In this document: positions 1-10,833 of the stretch, one piece after another
Position numbering within the stretch: the first letter of the stretch is position 1
How the letters are laid out: the number at the start of each line of letters is the position of its first letter
NCBI GenBank assembly: GCA_026168455.1
Contig: CM047426.1
Location: forward strand, 65,749,342-65,813,341
Source of the DNA: Theocolax elegans
Lineage: Eukaryota > Arthropoda > Insecta > Hymenoptera > Cerocephalidae
Length of the DNA: 64,000 nt
Direction: 5' to 3'
Program-made: the position numbers and the translations under genes
Notes under the pieces: generated by a model
Told to the model about the DNA's origin: nothing
The model's database searches: none
What the model saw: the letters and a program-made list of their open reading frames with translations, nothing else

Positions 1-447
1 AAAAATGTTATCTGATAAAAAAATCTTTAATTATTACTCCCATCCTATTTCTACTTATATTTTGTTTAAACTCCATAAAAAGTGTCTGCAATAGGAAGTA
101 CTGTCTAGAGGTACAAATTCAACGTGGAATATTTAATAATGAATAATAAAATTATTGAAAGTGAATCTCTAATATTATTTTAATCCTGAAATTAAGATGT
201 TGAAACACTAAAATTTAATTTTATTATTCTCGTTTATGTAGATTGTATAAATACTTAATTACGGGTTTACTGTAAAATATAATACATAAAAACTATTGAT
301 ACATGGAGAAAAATTTCTTACATTTAACCTATAAAATTGACGTGCTTTTTAACCAAGCGTATATGTATAGTTTTAACCTAACCGTATTAAGATTCGTTCT
401 AATGCACTCACAGGTTCAACCTATGTGAAATTAATGAGATGTGATAT
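1..447. other. AT-rich stretch without recognisable gene
   Basis: I see no coding pattern, repeat unit or RNA signature here. It lies downstream of the minus-strand Polinton-like remnants and may be their eroded continuation. Confidence 0.4.
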
Positions 448-1056
448 CTATAATATTTTGTCGGTATATTGAGTTATTTGAGTATTACGCATGCTAACAT
501 TTTTATTGTGTATAAAGTTAATAGTTTCCCGAGTCAAAACAGTTAAAAATGATGATATATTATTTAAATATTTTAATCTTTCGTTAATATATGTACTCAC
601 ATTTTTCAATTTATCAAATGTAATTTTTTTCATAACTACGGTACGACGAAATCGCTTTACAGGAGGACCGTGTATTGGTCTATGATCTTCTTCAATCTCA
701 ATCACCTTGTCATTGTGTGTATACGTGTATCTCAAAATCCACCCATGACCGTAAACTTATTGATCAGAGAGTTCATCCTTTAGACCTCGAAAATACCCGT
801 CAATTTCTTCCTGAATTAAGCATAACTCGGACCAACCTTCTTTTGAAAAGGCTACACCGATGAAATCTGTAGCTAGCAGTCGTATCACAGGAAACACATG
901 ATATTCTCCTAAATTGTTGTACTCCAGACCAATAAGGATTTTTTTAGTGAATGATTTATTAAACGAGTATAAACGATTTAGTAACTGATGCGATGATGGT
1001 CGCCGGTAGGACGACTTAGTATGTTCATTGTCTGATTGATTGTTAATCATTGTCAC
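448..1056 (-). pseudogene. Broken conserved protein of Polinton/adintovirus-type elements
   Basis: Two minus-strand reading frames (757-1056, then 448-735) look like the two parts of one protein separated by a frameshift. The upstream part has the pattern KILIGLEYNNLGEYHVFPVIRL followed within 15 residues by a phenylalanine/tryptophan-rich stretch (FSKEGWSEL). The downstream part has a run of basic residues (VKRFRRTVVMKKITF) and a leucine-rich C-terminal segment. I recognise this as a family seen in insect genomes next to Polinton-like genes, but I know of no assigned function. It is the last of a row of same-strand remnants (2571 down to 448), which suggests one decayed multi-gene element. 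Recognition is from memory of the family pattern only. Confidence 0.45.
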
Positions 1057-1169
1057 GCGGTAACTTAATAATATTGAACTTCAAGAGACTGACGATGCTC
1101 TCACCTTATCGTACTCTTTTATACTAACGAGAGAATTATTTCCAAAGATGGTGGTAAGTCGCATACACT

Positions 1170-1646
1170 AAGGCACATTAAACCCGTGATCATTAGTCAC
1201 GTACATTTTACAGTAAAGACATCTTGGAATTTGATTTTTGTAAATATCTAACGATGCATCCATCATTACCATTACCCACGAATCTTGTATAGCACTTTTT
1301 TTATATTGCCCGCATCTTCTTACAATATCATCGTTCTTTGAAAGATCAGCGGATGAATCATTTTGCAGTTGTTGCGAATTCCAACGATAACGCTTACAGT
1401 TTTTATTTATTCTATTAATATGCGATGGTACAAATGGAGGATTTCCATAACTATAAAAAAATATCCGATTCCATTTTTACCAACGTATACTGCAATCCAA
1501 TGCATACCAGGTTTCGTATGATCATCAGTATTGAAGACAAAAGCTGTCTGTTTCATCCACACCTGTGGTATCTGTTCTACTGGGAATACACCCAATATGT
1601 GACCCCGAATGCTGGACAAATGTTTAAGAATCTTCAAACTGTTCAT
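1170..1646 (-). pseudogene. Adenain-like cysteine protease remnant (Polinton PRO type)
   Basis: The open part (1407-1646) begins with a GVFPVEQIP stretch and then an NTD-x-H-x-KPGMHW motif, whose His-Trp pair (residues 49-50) fits the catalytic histidine of adenain/Ulp1-like maturation proteases. After about 65 residues the frame breaks. A second frame continues with an SYGNPP motif, then an NC..YRWN..QLQ pattern and a CGQY motif, the order expected up to the catalytic cysteine. In Polintons and adintoviruses this enzyme matures capsid proteins. Here at least one frameshift separates histidine and cysteine halves, so no active enzyme can be made. It lies between capsid-like and unknown remnants on the same strand. 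Confidence 0.6.
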
Positions 1647-1866
1647 TGCAAAGTTGCATTGCTACACTAAAATCGAACTCAATGGGTGTTTTTTTTTGTT
1701 TTTGTGTTTAACTACTGCTTTATTCGAAAAGTATTATTCAACGCGCAACTATTTTATAAACATGATCTTTTTAATCCGTGATGGATACAACATTTATCTC
1801 TTTATGGTAAATTTTGAATTCATGGACAATCTTTGGCGTACTCCAAATTAATAACTTCACGAGCTG

Positions 1867-2109
1867 TCAGTTTCTGTATATATGTAACCATTTTTCTTTA
1901 CCCCATATATAGATTGTACGTGCGTTCTTTGTAATTTCTTTCAAACTTTTCATTAAAATCTTTATTGACACTTCACCTTCGAAATAATTTATACCGTGAT
2001 GATGGTTAGTTAACCTGTTATTTTGATTTCTTATATCGTCAGTTGACCGGTTGACACCTATCGAAGGTGTAACGAGCCAGTGACCACTGAAATTATAGTT
2101 CACCGACAC
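1867..2109 (-). pseudogene. Fragment of unknown 'HHG...IYxxGxEK' family
   Basis: An 80-residue minus-strand reading frame with an NHHHGINYFEGEVS motif and, 40 residues later, IYIWGKEKWL. The same core pattern (a short aliphatic strand, G, then K/R-E/K-W-L) occurs in the orphan gene at 49668-49967 (IFVNGGLRKEWLERF). I therefore regard them as distant members of one family. Function is not known to me; the layout faintly recalls an RNase H-like exonuclease fold, but this is a guess. Flanking sequence does not extend the frame, so the copy is truncated or shifted. Confidence 0.4.
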
Positions 2110-2268
2110 AATTGCAACTTTCTTAGGAGTTACTACACCTTCTTATTCTTTTAAATACTGAATGGCAATGATTATATCCATAGTGACAATCCGGAGAGTC
2201 GACTCGTACTGTTTCGCATAGATGCTGTATTTAACTTCAATTGTAAAACATCTCCATCTACAAATCAT

Positions 2269-2571
2269 TTACCCGCTAAAATCGATCATTACTTGTCTTG
2301 ACACATCAATTTCTAATATGTATTCAAATTCAACATAAATTATGCAATTGACGGTTGTGTACAACGGATCATCGAATCTTACGTCTAATAGAACCCTATC
2401 GTGCCTTATCAAGTTTAAGTTCGTTTGATCGTTCGCTGACAAGTCAGGTGTCAAGTCAAAGGCATATAGATTAAAACCATTAGGGTATGAGTCACGTGTA
2501 ATTTTGTTACCCTCGTTTAAAAAGTGTATATCTGTACCAGAAAATAATGTGTGGTAGGCCTGAACGTACAA
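2269..2571 (-). pseudogene. C-terminal part of Polinton-type structural (capsid-like, F54H12.2-like) protein
   Basis: The 100-residue frame contains YPNGFNLYAFDLTPDLSAN and then VRFDDPLYTTVNCIIYVEFEY, ending in an I/V-D-F tail. I recognise this as the conserved C-terminus of proteins annotated in animals as F54H12.2-like, which travel with Polinton/Maverick-type elements and resemble jelly-roll structural proteins. The N-terminal part is absent: upstream sequence (2572-2680) has stops in all frames. It is the first of the same-strand remnants in transcription order. Assignment to a structural role is established-family reasoning plus inference. Confidence 0.5.
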
Positions 2572-2683
2572 TTGATTCGTTTTAAAATCAGGCAGTAACG
2601 GCTTTGACTGTATCTATACACCGTCTACGTATAAACACAAAAAATGAATGTTAAGGTTGTGCATTATAAAAGCCTTAAGGGGG

Positions 2684-2780
2684 TTCCAAAGTCAATTTTT
2701 ATCCTCCCCACCTTATCGACTGAGTAAATCAAATAATCGATTATAGTTAGATAATCTTATCTTCTTATTATAATTAAAAT
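2684..2780 (+). mobile_element. One terminus of a TTAA-type element
   Basis: Starting with TTAAGGGGGTTCCA, this stretch resembles the reverse complement of the right end of the 7.5-kb element at 29409-36877, including the following CTCCC..CCTTAYCGACYGAG segment. It is therefore an end of the same family. I could not find its partner end; the minisatellite downstream may lie inside it. Confidence 0.5.
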
Positions 2781-2933
2781 TTTTCCTCAAAAGTGTCCGG
2801 CGTCCGGCGTCCGGCATCCGACATTCACCATTGGGCGTCTTTTTATTATATTTTATGTATATGCATGTGTATAAGGTAAGTGTGTTATGGTGAAAGGTCA
2901 GGGTGAGGGTGAGGGTGGAGGGATAGGGATGGG

Positions 2934-3339
2934 GTCACCCTGACCACCTGGACATCGTCTCCAGGAAGTGAAATTTTTTTTTGCAAATTCAAGTAGAAAG
3001 GCATGTAGACTTTTCTGTGGAGGATGTCAGGATAACCTGGAGGTTACCCTGACCACCTGGACATCGTCTTCAGGAAGTGACAATATTTTTTGCAAATATA
3101 TGCAAAACAGCATGTAGACTTTCCTGTAGACGATGTCCGGATGATCTGAAAGTCACCATGACTACCTGGACATCCTCTCCAGGAAGTGACAATATTTTTT
3201 GCACATTTATGCAGAACGGCATCTAGACTTCCCTGTATACGACGTCAGGATAACCTGGAGGTTACCCTGACCACCTGGACATCGTCTTCAGGAAGTGACA
3301 ATATTTTTTGCAAATTTAAGCATAAAGGCTTGTACACTT
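2934..3339 (+). repeat. 109-bp minisatellite, about 3.7 copies
   Basis: Units start at 2934, 3043, 3152 and 3261, exactly 109 bp apart. Each begins GTYACCMTGACYACCTGGAC and includes CAGGAAGTGA and a T-rich stretch. Copies 2 and 4 are closest to each other. A short array of GTCCGGC words (2797-2822) and a GGTGAG-rich patch (2898-2935) precede it. No ORF runs through it. Confidence 0.85.
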
Positions 3340-3789
3340 AATTTTTTTTTATGTAAAGTATGCTATCGTATAATTATTGACTTTAACATTTTTATGCTAA
3401 ATTTGTATAAATAATCAAGTAAATTTAAATTATGTTGCAAAACATTCAATACTTAACAAAGTTTGAAATATTAAAGTTGTTTTTTCAGCTTCCACTGTTT
3501 TCAATATAAAACTATAAATTATTGTGCAAATGATTAAAAAGTAAGAATGTTACGATTCATTGTTTTCAGCTGCAAATTTATACTCGGCTATTAACATAAA
3601 AAATTATTTTTTACAATGCCATGAATATTTATAAGAATATTAAGAATATTCAGCAATTTGTTTATAAAATAAGTATTGTAATTTAACGCCAGTAAATATT
3701 AAACATTAAAAAGGAACAAATGTGTACTTAATAAAAAATAAAATCACGATAAATATAATCCCACCTTCGAGAAAACTACAAAAACTTTC
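3340..3789. other. AT-rich stretch, no gene seen
   Basis: Low-complexity AT-rich sequence between the minisatellite and the Ulp1-like remnant. No repeat partner or reading frame that I can support. Confidence 0.4.
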
Positions 3790-4603
3790 GAAGGTAAATT
3801 TGTCGGTTTAGAACAGTTACCATATTATTTATTGGTTCAACAAATATGGGACATTGGATTTGCATTTGGTATGATAAAAAGTTATACATGTATTCGATAG
3901 CTTAAATTTAGGTTTACATAGTGATCATTTGAAATATATCAATAGATTATTTCCCAATAAAAACTCAATTACAATAGTGCAGGAGTACGTACAAAATCAA
4001 TCACAAACGTACAATTGTGGTGTATTTGCAATAGCTTTTACCGTATCCATTTGTAATGGTATTTGTCCTTGTACGGTAATATTTGATGAATCAATGATGA
4101 GAAATCATTTAGAATTTATATTTAAAAATGAAAAAATTAAAATGTTTCCAATTTTAAAACATGTTATCCCTAATAATGAGATTCGCCAAGATATTATTTT
4201 AGCTCACAATTTTAAACAAGTTTGTAAAAATTATAACATGCTGAAGTATTCAGCAAATTATCAAAATACATTGTTAAATACTCCTATGATTATTGATTCA
4301 ATTGATTTAAATGAAGATGTTAACCAATTTAAAAAAGTTTTACAAGAAAAACTTACAGCCTATGATAATAGAAAAACAGTAGTAAATAAAGAAGAAAAAA
4401 AAATCACTTTTGCAAACAAGTTAAAATTACAAATTAAACGTTTAGATATGAAAAAATTGCACGATGAAGAATTAAATAAAGATAACAAAATTAAAAATAT
4501 ATCATTATCATTATCGAAAGTAAGTTTAACTGAACATATTAAACAGTTAAATGTAATGCAAGAAAAAATTTCAGAAGTAAAACATAAAAAACACATGAAT
4601 TAG
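3790..4603 (+). pseudogene. Ulp1/C48-like cysteine protease remnant of a Helitron-like element
   Basis: From 3850 a broken frame reads a HWICIWYD-like stretch (catalytic His-Trp type). After one stop and a frame change, the open frame 3929-4603 reads SQTYNCGVFAIAF, matching the D/N-CGVF catalytic-cysteine motif of Ulp1-like (C48) peptidases. The remaining 150 residues are Asn/Lys-rich linker. Such protease domains occur at the N-terminus of several insect Helitron-like and PIF1-type transposon proteins, and the helicase remnants immediately downstream on the same strand fit that. The codons are extremely AT-rich. Multiple breaks make it non-functional. Confidence 0.6.
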
Positions 4604-5363
4604 TACGAGAACGAACATTTGGAACATCTCAATCTGAAGATAGATATAATGAAGTATCAATAATTAAAGGAAATAAAGGAAAACCAGTGACGAAAGAACA
4701 AAAACTAATTGAAGCAGAACGGAAACGTAAATACAGACAATCTCAATCTGAAGATAGAAAGAACGAAATTGCAATCATAAAAAGGAAGAAAAGAAAACAA
4801 ATGAATGAAGAGCAAAAATCATCTGAAGCTGAACGCAAAAGAAATTTTAGAGCATCTCAATCTGTAGATATAAAGAAAGAAATCTCAATAATAAAGAACG
4901 AAAAAAGAAAACAGGTGTCTGAGGAGCAGAATATAGCTGAAGCAAAACGCAAAAGAAATTTTAGAGCATCTCAATCTGTAGATACAAAGATTGAAATCTC
5001 AAGATTAAAGAGCAAAAAAAGAGAACACATGACTGAGAAGCAGAAATCAGCTGAAGCTGAACGCAAACGTAATTTTAGAAAATCACAATCTATTAATAGA
5101 AAAATGAAATTACAAAAATGAAAAACCAAAAAAGGAAAAAAATGACTGAAGAACAGAAATTAATTCAAGCAGAACAAAAACGTAAATATAGAAATAAACA
5201 ATGTGAAGTTAAAGAAATTGAAAATTTGGCTGCATCTCAAGAATTAGAGAAGAATGAAAGAATAGAAATAACAAAAATTAAGGGCGAGTTAATAAACCAA
5301 ATAAGTACTGAAGTCACATTAAATGATACTGAACAAAAAGGAAAATTTATAAAAAATATATAA
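4604..5363 (+). pseudogene. Basic 38-residue tandem-repeat linker of the Helitron-like protein
   Basis: Two overlapping open frames (4687-5121, 5118-5363) with a frameshift between them encode about five copies of a 38-residue repeat with the consensus AERKRNFRxSQS and a following KKxKRxxMxEEQK stretch. The DNA period is 114 bp (for example TCTCAATCTG at 4854 and 4968). It is strongly basic and predicted helical. Similar Arg/Gln-rich repeats sit between the N-terminal protease and the helicase in Helitron-like proteins; their job is unknown, DNA or RNA binding being a guess. A stop codon lies at 4603. Confidence 0.55.
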
Positions 5364-5389
5364 ACAAGCGAAAAAAGTTTAATAAACCC

Positions 5390-7152
5390 ATTCTAGTCAG
5401 AATATTTCATGTAAATCCTAACGATCGAGAACGATTTTTTCTTAGATTATTATTACTTCATGATATACGCTCATACGAAGGCGTTATTTATGATACATTT
5501 CATGAAGCATGTATAGTTAGAGGTTTAATCATTACTGATAATGAATGGGATAAATGTTTAGAAGAAAATTACAATTTTCAATTTCCACAGGAACTATGTG
5601 AACTTTTCGCTTTCATTATATCATTTGATCACAATTTTGATGCCTTGAAACTTTATAATAAATATAAAGAACATTTCTTTGATCCTAAATTACCTGAAAT
5701 TTTAGGAGAACAAAAGGCGTTAAAAATTATAGACAACGTTTTATCAAAACATAATTTAACATTGCAACAATTTAATTTACCTAATATTGATAATATTGAT
5801 AATGAAAATCACAATGATATGTTTTATAATGATATTATTGTAAATGAAGATAATGACATAGAAATATTGTTAAAATCTTTAACATTGGAACAAAAAACAA
5901 TATTTGATAGAATAGTAGAAGCAGTTTACGATAATAAAAAAGAAAATTTATATTTTATAGATGGTCCTGGTGGTAGTGGAAAAAGTTATTTATTAAATGC
6001 TATTATAAAATTTGTGAAATTAAACAAAATACCAGAGTTAGCAGTTGCTTGGACTGGTATTGCAGCACATTTACTAATAGGTGGTAAAACTATCCATTCA
6101 ACATTTAAAATACCATTTAATTTAAACGAACAATCAACATGCAACATTTCACCAAATTCACAAATATTAAAAAGGTCAAAATTTAAAAAATATTAAATTA
6201 ATAATTTGGGATGAAATATCAATTACTTGTAAATATGCATTAGAAGCTATAGATATTTTTTTCAGAGATTTATGTCGAAAAAATAAACCGTTTGATGGTA
6301 AAATAATAGTAACATCTGGCGATTTTCGACAAACACTTCCTATAGTTTGATACGGAAATAGAACTCAAATATTAGAATTATGTGAAAAAGTAGTTCTTTA
6401 TGGCAATTATTTCAAAAACTTACATTAAATAATAATTTAAGTTTGGTCAATTCAAACAGTATGTTTAAAACGTGGTTATTAAATATTGGAGAAAATAAAA
6501 ATATTACAAAATTTGAAATTGATAATAACGTTATAAAAATTCCTTCATAATTTATTACATTTAATAATTTGATAGATGATATTTTTAGTAATAAAATAAA
6601 TATTGATGATTTACATACTCTTAAAGACAAAGTTATTCTTTCACCTATAAATAGTGATGTTTTAGCGATTAATAACGAAATAATTGAAAGAATTGAAGGT
6701 GACGGTAAGATATATTCAAGCTTTGACAGTATTAATAATGATAAAAATAATAAGTTGGATGAAACAATAACAATAGATTTTATAAATTCATTAATACCAA
6801 ATGGTTTACCACCGCATAAATTAGTATTAAAAAAAGGAATGATCGTTATGTTACTTAGGAATTTGCATTTAGATGGAGGTTTATGTAATGGTACCAGACT
6901 CATGATTACAGAATTAAAACAGTACACTATATATGGAGAAATTATAACAGGAAAAATTCAGGACAAATTGTGATGATTCCGAGAATAGATTTATGTTCAT
7001 CAAAGGATGATATACCATTCAATATGGTTAGACGACAATTTCCTATTAGACCAAGTTCCGCTATGACCATAAATAAAGCACAAGGTCAATCATTTAAAAA
7101 AGTAGATCTATATTTACCAAGACCTGTATTTAGCCATGGCCAATTATATGTT
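5390..7152 (+). pseudogene. PIF1-like helicase remnant (Helitron-like)
   Basis: Segments in several frames give, in order: a pre-helicase region with RERFFLRLLLLHD and a DNEWDKCLEE-type motif (5420-5560), Walker A GPGGSGKS (near 5965-5990), Walker B-like IIWDEIS (6203-6225), a GDFRQTLPIV motif (6318-6347) followed by a stop, then PINSDVLAINNEII, GLPPHKLVLKKGMIVMLLRN, and the terminal [14 protein letters not shown] motif with FSHGQLYVA. This is the normal order of superfamily 1B PIF1 helicases in Helitrons. At least four frame breaks and two stops are visible, so it is dead. No HUH replication initiator domain was found, either because it is lost or because the copy is 5'-incomplete. Sequence homology ends near 7152. 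Confidence 0.75.
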
Positions 7153-7367
7153 GCAAGTAGTTATAATGGCACCATAGCGCGACCCAAACAACGATGACTC
7201 ATACGGTCAGCTACCGCGACCAGGGCGACCGCGAATGTTTTTGCTGACTCTGCAGATGAGCAGACTTCGCACGACTTGTTGATGTTGGTAGTGTCCGATG
7301 ACGTCTGTGACTCATGCATCTCACCGGTACGGCTTTTTTTAACGATTTGCTGATACAGCATCGTATT
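7153..7367. other. Short GC-balanced stretch before the assembly gap
   Basis: Composition changes abruptly after the helicase remnant. A minus-strand open frame runs through it (7161-7361) but has no pattern I recognise. It may belong to whatever lies in the gap. Confidence 0.3.
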
Positions 7368-7467
7368 NNNNNNNNNNNNNNNNNNNNNNNNNNNNNNNNN
7401 NNNNNNNNNNNNNNNNNNNNNNNNNNNNNNNNNNNNNNNNNNNNNNNNNNNNNNNNNNNNNNNNNNN
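7368..7467. other. Assembly gap (100 N)
   Basis: A run of exactly 100 N, the conventional placeholder for a gap of unknown size. It probably hides the rest of the TA element whose end lies at 7468-7593. Confidence 0.95.
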
Positions 7468-7593
7468 AATGATAAGGACCCTTCATCGACTTACTTTTTT
7501 TACCAGAAACCGTTGTTATAATGTTGCTAAGTCTGCTTATTTACTACTATATTACGCGCTTCCCCAAAATTAAAGGTTCTGTGGATTTGCTCA
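7468..7593 (-). mobile_element. Terminal 126 bp of a TA-flanked DNA element, inserted in Copia RT
   Basis: Read on the minus strand this begins TGAGCAAATCCACAGAACC and is nearly identical to the start of the complete element at 15731-17166, including the following TTTGGGGAAGCG and TTATAACAACGGTTTCTGGT stretches. It interrupts a Copia reverse-transcriptase frame right after a LEEELYE motif; TA lies at the junction (7594-7595). The rest is lost in the gap. Confidence 0.85.
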
Positions 7594-9414
7594 TATAATT
7601 CCTCTTCAAGTTTACCGTTCAAGTAAGCACTACTAATGTCATATTGTCGGATTTTCATATTATTACTTGCAGCCAGGGCTATAGTTGTTCGTATTGAGTC
7701 CAAACGTGCTACAGGAGCGAATGTTTCGTGACAATCTCTTCCAAAAACTTGAGAATATCCTTTAACCACGATTCGTGCCTTTCGTTTTTCAATTATGTTG
7801 TTTGCACCTAATTTGTTTCGTAAAATAAATCTACTACCTATTACTTCAATATTTTTAGGTTTAGTAACTAACTGCCAAGTTTTGTTTTTAATAATTGCCT
7901 CGACCTCATTTGCCATCACTTCTAACCATTCTTCACAATCATTTCCTATAAGTGCTTCTTTAATTGGAATTTCCCCTAGATAGGCACATGCTGATCTTTC
8001 TTTACTAGCATTACTTCTTAATATTCGATCGCTTGTTATTTCTGAAGGTTTAGGCATTTGAGTCGTATTGCGTGGTCTACCACGATTACGTTTAACAGGG
8101 AAAACATTTTGTTCCTCTTGAGTAAATCCTCTAAAATTATCTTCTTCATCAGAATTAAAACTTTGTAATACGCGAGGACAATCATCAGTTACTTGATTTT
8201 TAGAACTATTATTTCTATTAACATTAACCTCAATTCCCGAATTTTCGTCTTGTTTACTATCATTTAGATCATTTGATAAATCCGTTTGTAAATTATAAGT
8301 ATTCCGTTAACGTTCCTTTGACATATTATGTGATTTCTCTAGAAATTTTACATCTCTTAATATAACAATCTTATGTTCATCAGGAATCCATATTCTATAT
8401 CCTTTTGTAATTAAAGAATAACCTACAAAAATTCCTTCGAATGAACGTGCTTGAAGTTTGCTCTTATCTGCCGATCGATTCATTACAAATACTCTGCATC
8501 CGAAAACGTCAAACGTCGAGAAATTCCATTTTTCTGTAAAAATTCATCAAATGCTTTATTAACATATTCTAATCCATCGTCAGATTGGAGACATTTTATT
8601 TTGATGCCGTGTTGATTTTCAACCATTGCTTTAAAGTTAATAAATTCATTTAAAACTTCGTTTTTCTTTTTAATGAATCTAATTTCACACCATCCGGTGT
8701 AATCGTCAATAAACGTGCAAAAATATCGAGCACCGCCGATTGATGAAGTTCGCATTGGTCCGCATACATCCGTGTGAATAATATCACCGAAAACAATACT
8801 TTTGTTACTAGATTTTGGAAAAGGGGGGCGACTCATTTTACCTTTCAAGCATGTTTCACATTCGAGAATACGTTCTTCACTACTTATGTTTAGTCCTTCC
8901 ATGGCCTTTGATTTTTCAGCGTCTCTTATATACTGAACATTTAAATGACCTAGACGACAATGCCAGTCTTCGAGTGAATTTTTAGTTGGAACCCTCTTTC
9001 TATTAATATTATCTGCTTGATAACATTCATTAGGTTTTTCACTTTCTACAAAATATAGATTATTTATTCGCTTAGCTATAAATATCGCGTTTCCGTCTTA
9101 ATTAATCACTCTAGCTTCATGTTTATTAAATACTACGGTATTGCCTCTATCCGTGATCTTACTTACTGAAATTAAATTCGTGCAAAGATCTGGAACATAA
9201 AGAGTATCTTTAAAATCAATTAAATTTGTATTATTATCTGTGTTAATAATCGATTTTACAGATCCCTCTCCTTTGATTTCCGTTTCAGAATTGCTGGCAA
9301 GATTTAATTTTCCAAGATCGACGTACAACCGCTGTCTATACACCAAGATCTAACCTTGATCGGCGAACTAGTTTTGCTTATCGATAAAGCTACTTCTGAA
9401 TACGATGTTTGTGA
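7594..9414 (-). pseudogene. pol: Copia-1 pol remnant: protease, integrase, start of RT
   Basis: Minus-strand segments in Copia order. Near 9320-9340 is the protease active site WCIDSGC (D-S-G), then LYVPDLCTNLISVSK. A GAG-pre-integrase and integrase core follow (8483-8902: CETCLKGK zinc cysteines, IIHTDVCGPM, FIDDYTGW, LQSDDGLEY). After a frame break come an AT-hook-like RGRPR linker (8071-8094) and RT N-terminal motifs (WLEVMANE, RKARIVVKGYSQ, ETFAPVARLDSIR, YDISSAYLNGKLEEE). RT is cut by the TA element at 7593, so the catalytic YVDD half is missing. Frameshifts near the protease motif, 8480 and 9100, and a stop near 8308, show it is dead. The LTR and primer site are at 11693-11965. Confidence 0.85.
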
Positions 9415-10828
9415 TGCTGGTTTATAATTCCACTAAGAAAATATTATTTAAACAAAATTATATCCGGATCCCAACATCATCGAAAAAGAAAAAAACAATA
9501 ATATTAATTTATTAGTCCTGATTACCCGGTGGACTCACCCAGAGGAAGTTCCGTTGAATCAACTAAATAGTTCCGGATACCTATTACCGCGATAACGAAT
9601 ATTAATACCTTAACAAAATTTAGATATATATATATAATTATATTACGGGATCTAATAATAGATCCCGTGGCACTACTAACCACGAGAGAAAGAACGTTAA
9701 TTTAAAATTAATCGAATAAATAATTTAATTTAATAAGAAAAACGCGCACTGAATTTAACCTTATTGTCCCCACTAATATACAAGTCAATTATTATATTAA
9801 TAATTAAATTAACTCACCAATACGATGTAAATAAATCAATACAATATATTCAATATAATGATAATAATACTATCCAAAACTATTCCGTTTTGATAATTAT
9901 ATCTATATGATAATTATATATCTATATATAATTAAATCTATGGATACTCCTTAATCCTTCTTATACAAAAATAAATCCTCCTTTATAATAAAATAATCAC
10001 AATAAATCTCAGAAATCAAAACTAAAGAAAACAATACTCTTTGTGCGATCGATAAGATCAGAATAACAATACTGGATTGTGCGGTAGATATGATCAGAAT
10101 AACAATACTGTTAGGACGATCGATAGGATCAGAATGGCGAGGATCCGTTTTCCGAGCCACGCCAAACTTCTTCCCCGATTTTCTATCTCCCTCAATCTCC
10201 TAATATCCCTACCTGTTCTCTCTCTCGTTACCTGCGAGGGATACGGCAATATTATAATTCTCCAACCCTTCCGTATCCGTCACAGGTGTAATAAAGCTAC
10301 CCGTATTTACCGTACTATAGATAAAAATGACAACTAATTTGCATAAGTTATCATTGTCCCAACTAGTATTTCGACTTTCCGTATTTAAGGCAATTACAGT
10401 CATATAACGTAATATGCTGTTATATTTACCCATACGGAAATCTTATCTCTAATAATATCATCTATTGATTGGTTCATTAGATCACTAAATTATTCTCTAG
10501 TTAACAGCACGAAATTCAAATATAAATTTATCTCCTTACTATTATACACGTGTTTCCCCCCACTATCCGCGTTCCGAATTCCCTATACCATATGCGTGCG
10601 ATCTCCGTATCGATACGAGCGCGGACCGCGTGTTCAGTGTGCGCGCGCTTGAATCTAGATCGATTCAAGATATCGACAACTGAGCGCGGGCCGGCACGTA
10701 AACAACGTGCCTCGCGACCGTTTCCCCGGGTGTGCGCGATCCCCACCGTCGGGAACAGCACCCGGGCACTACCGCGGAGTGGTGCGCGAACGTGCACGCA
10801 CCAACAACGACTCTCCAGGTGACGCCCA
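9415..10828. mobile_element. Probable solo LTR inserted in Copia-1 between gag and protease
   Basis: This 1.4-kb block interrupts the Copia gag-protease frame. It starts TGCTGG, ends CGCCCA (TG..CA ends), and is flanked by GTGA on both sides (9411-9414 and 10829-10832), the 4-bp duplication usual for Gypsy-type integrases. No coding motif is visible. The right third (10560-10828) is GC-rich with several CGCG words, the left is AT-rich, and three near copies of ATCAGAATAACAATACTG lie at 10048-10140. It could equally be part of another unrecognised element; the ends were found by comparing flanks, not by alignment. Confidence 0.45.
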
Positions 10829-10833
10829 GTGAT

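Noticed and set aside
6412..6927. Minus-strand frame of 171 codons
   Set aside because: Antisense of the AT-rich helicase remnant; no motif of its own.
7211..7486. Open frames across the N run
   Set aside because: They exist only because the N stretch contains no stop codons.
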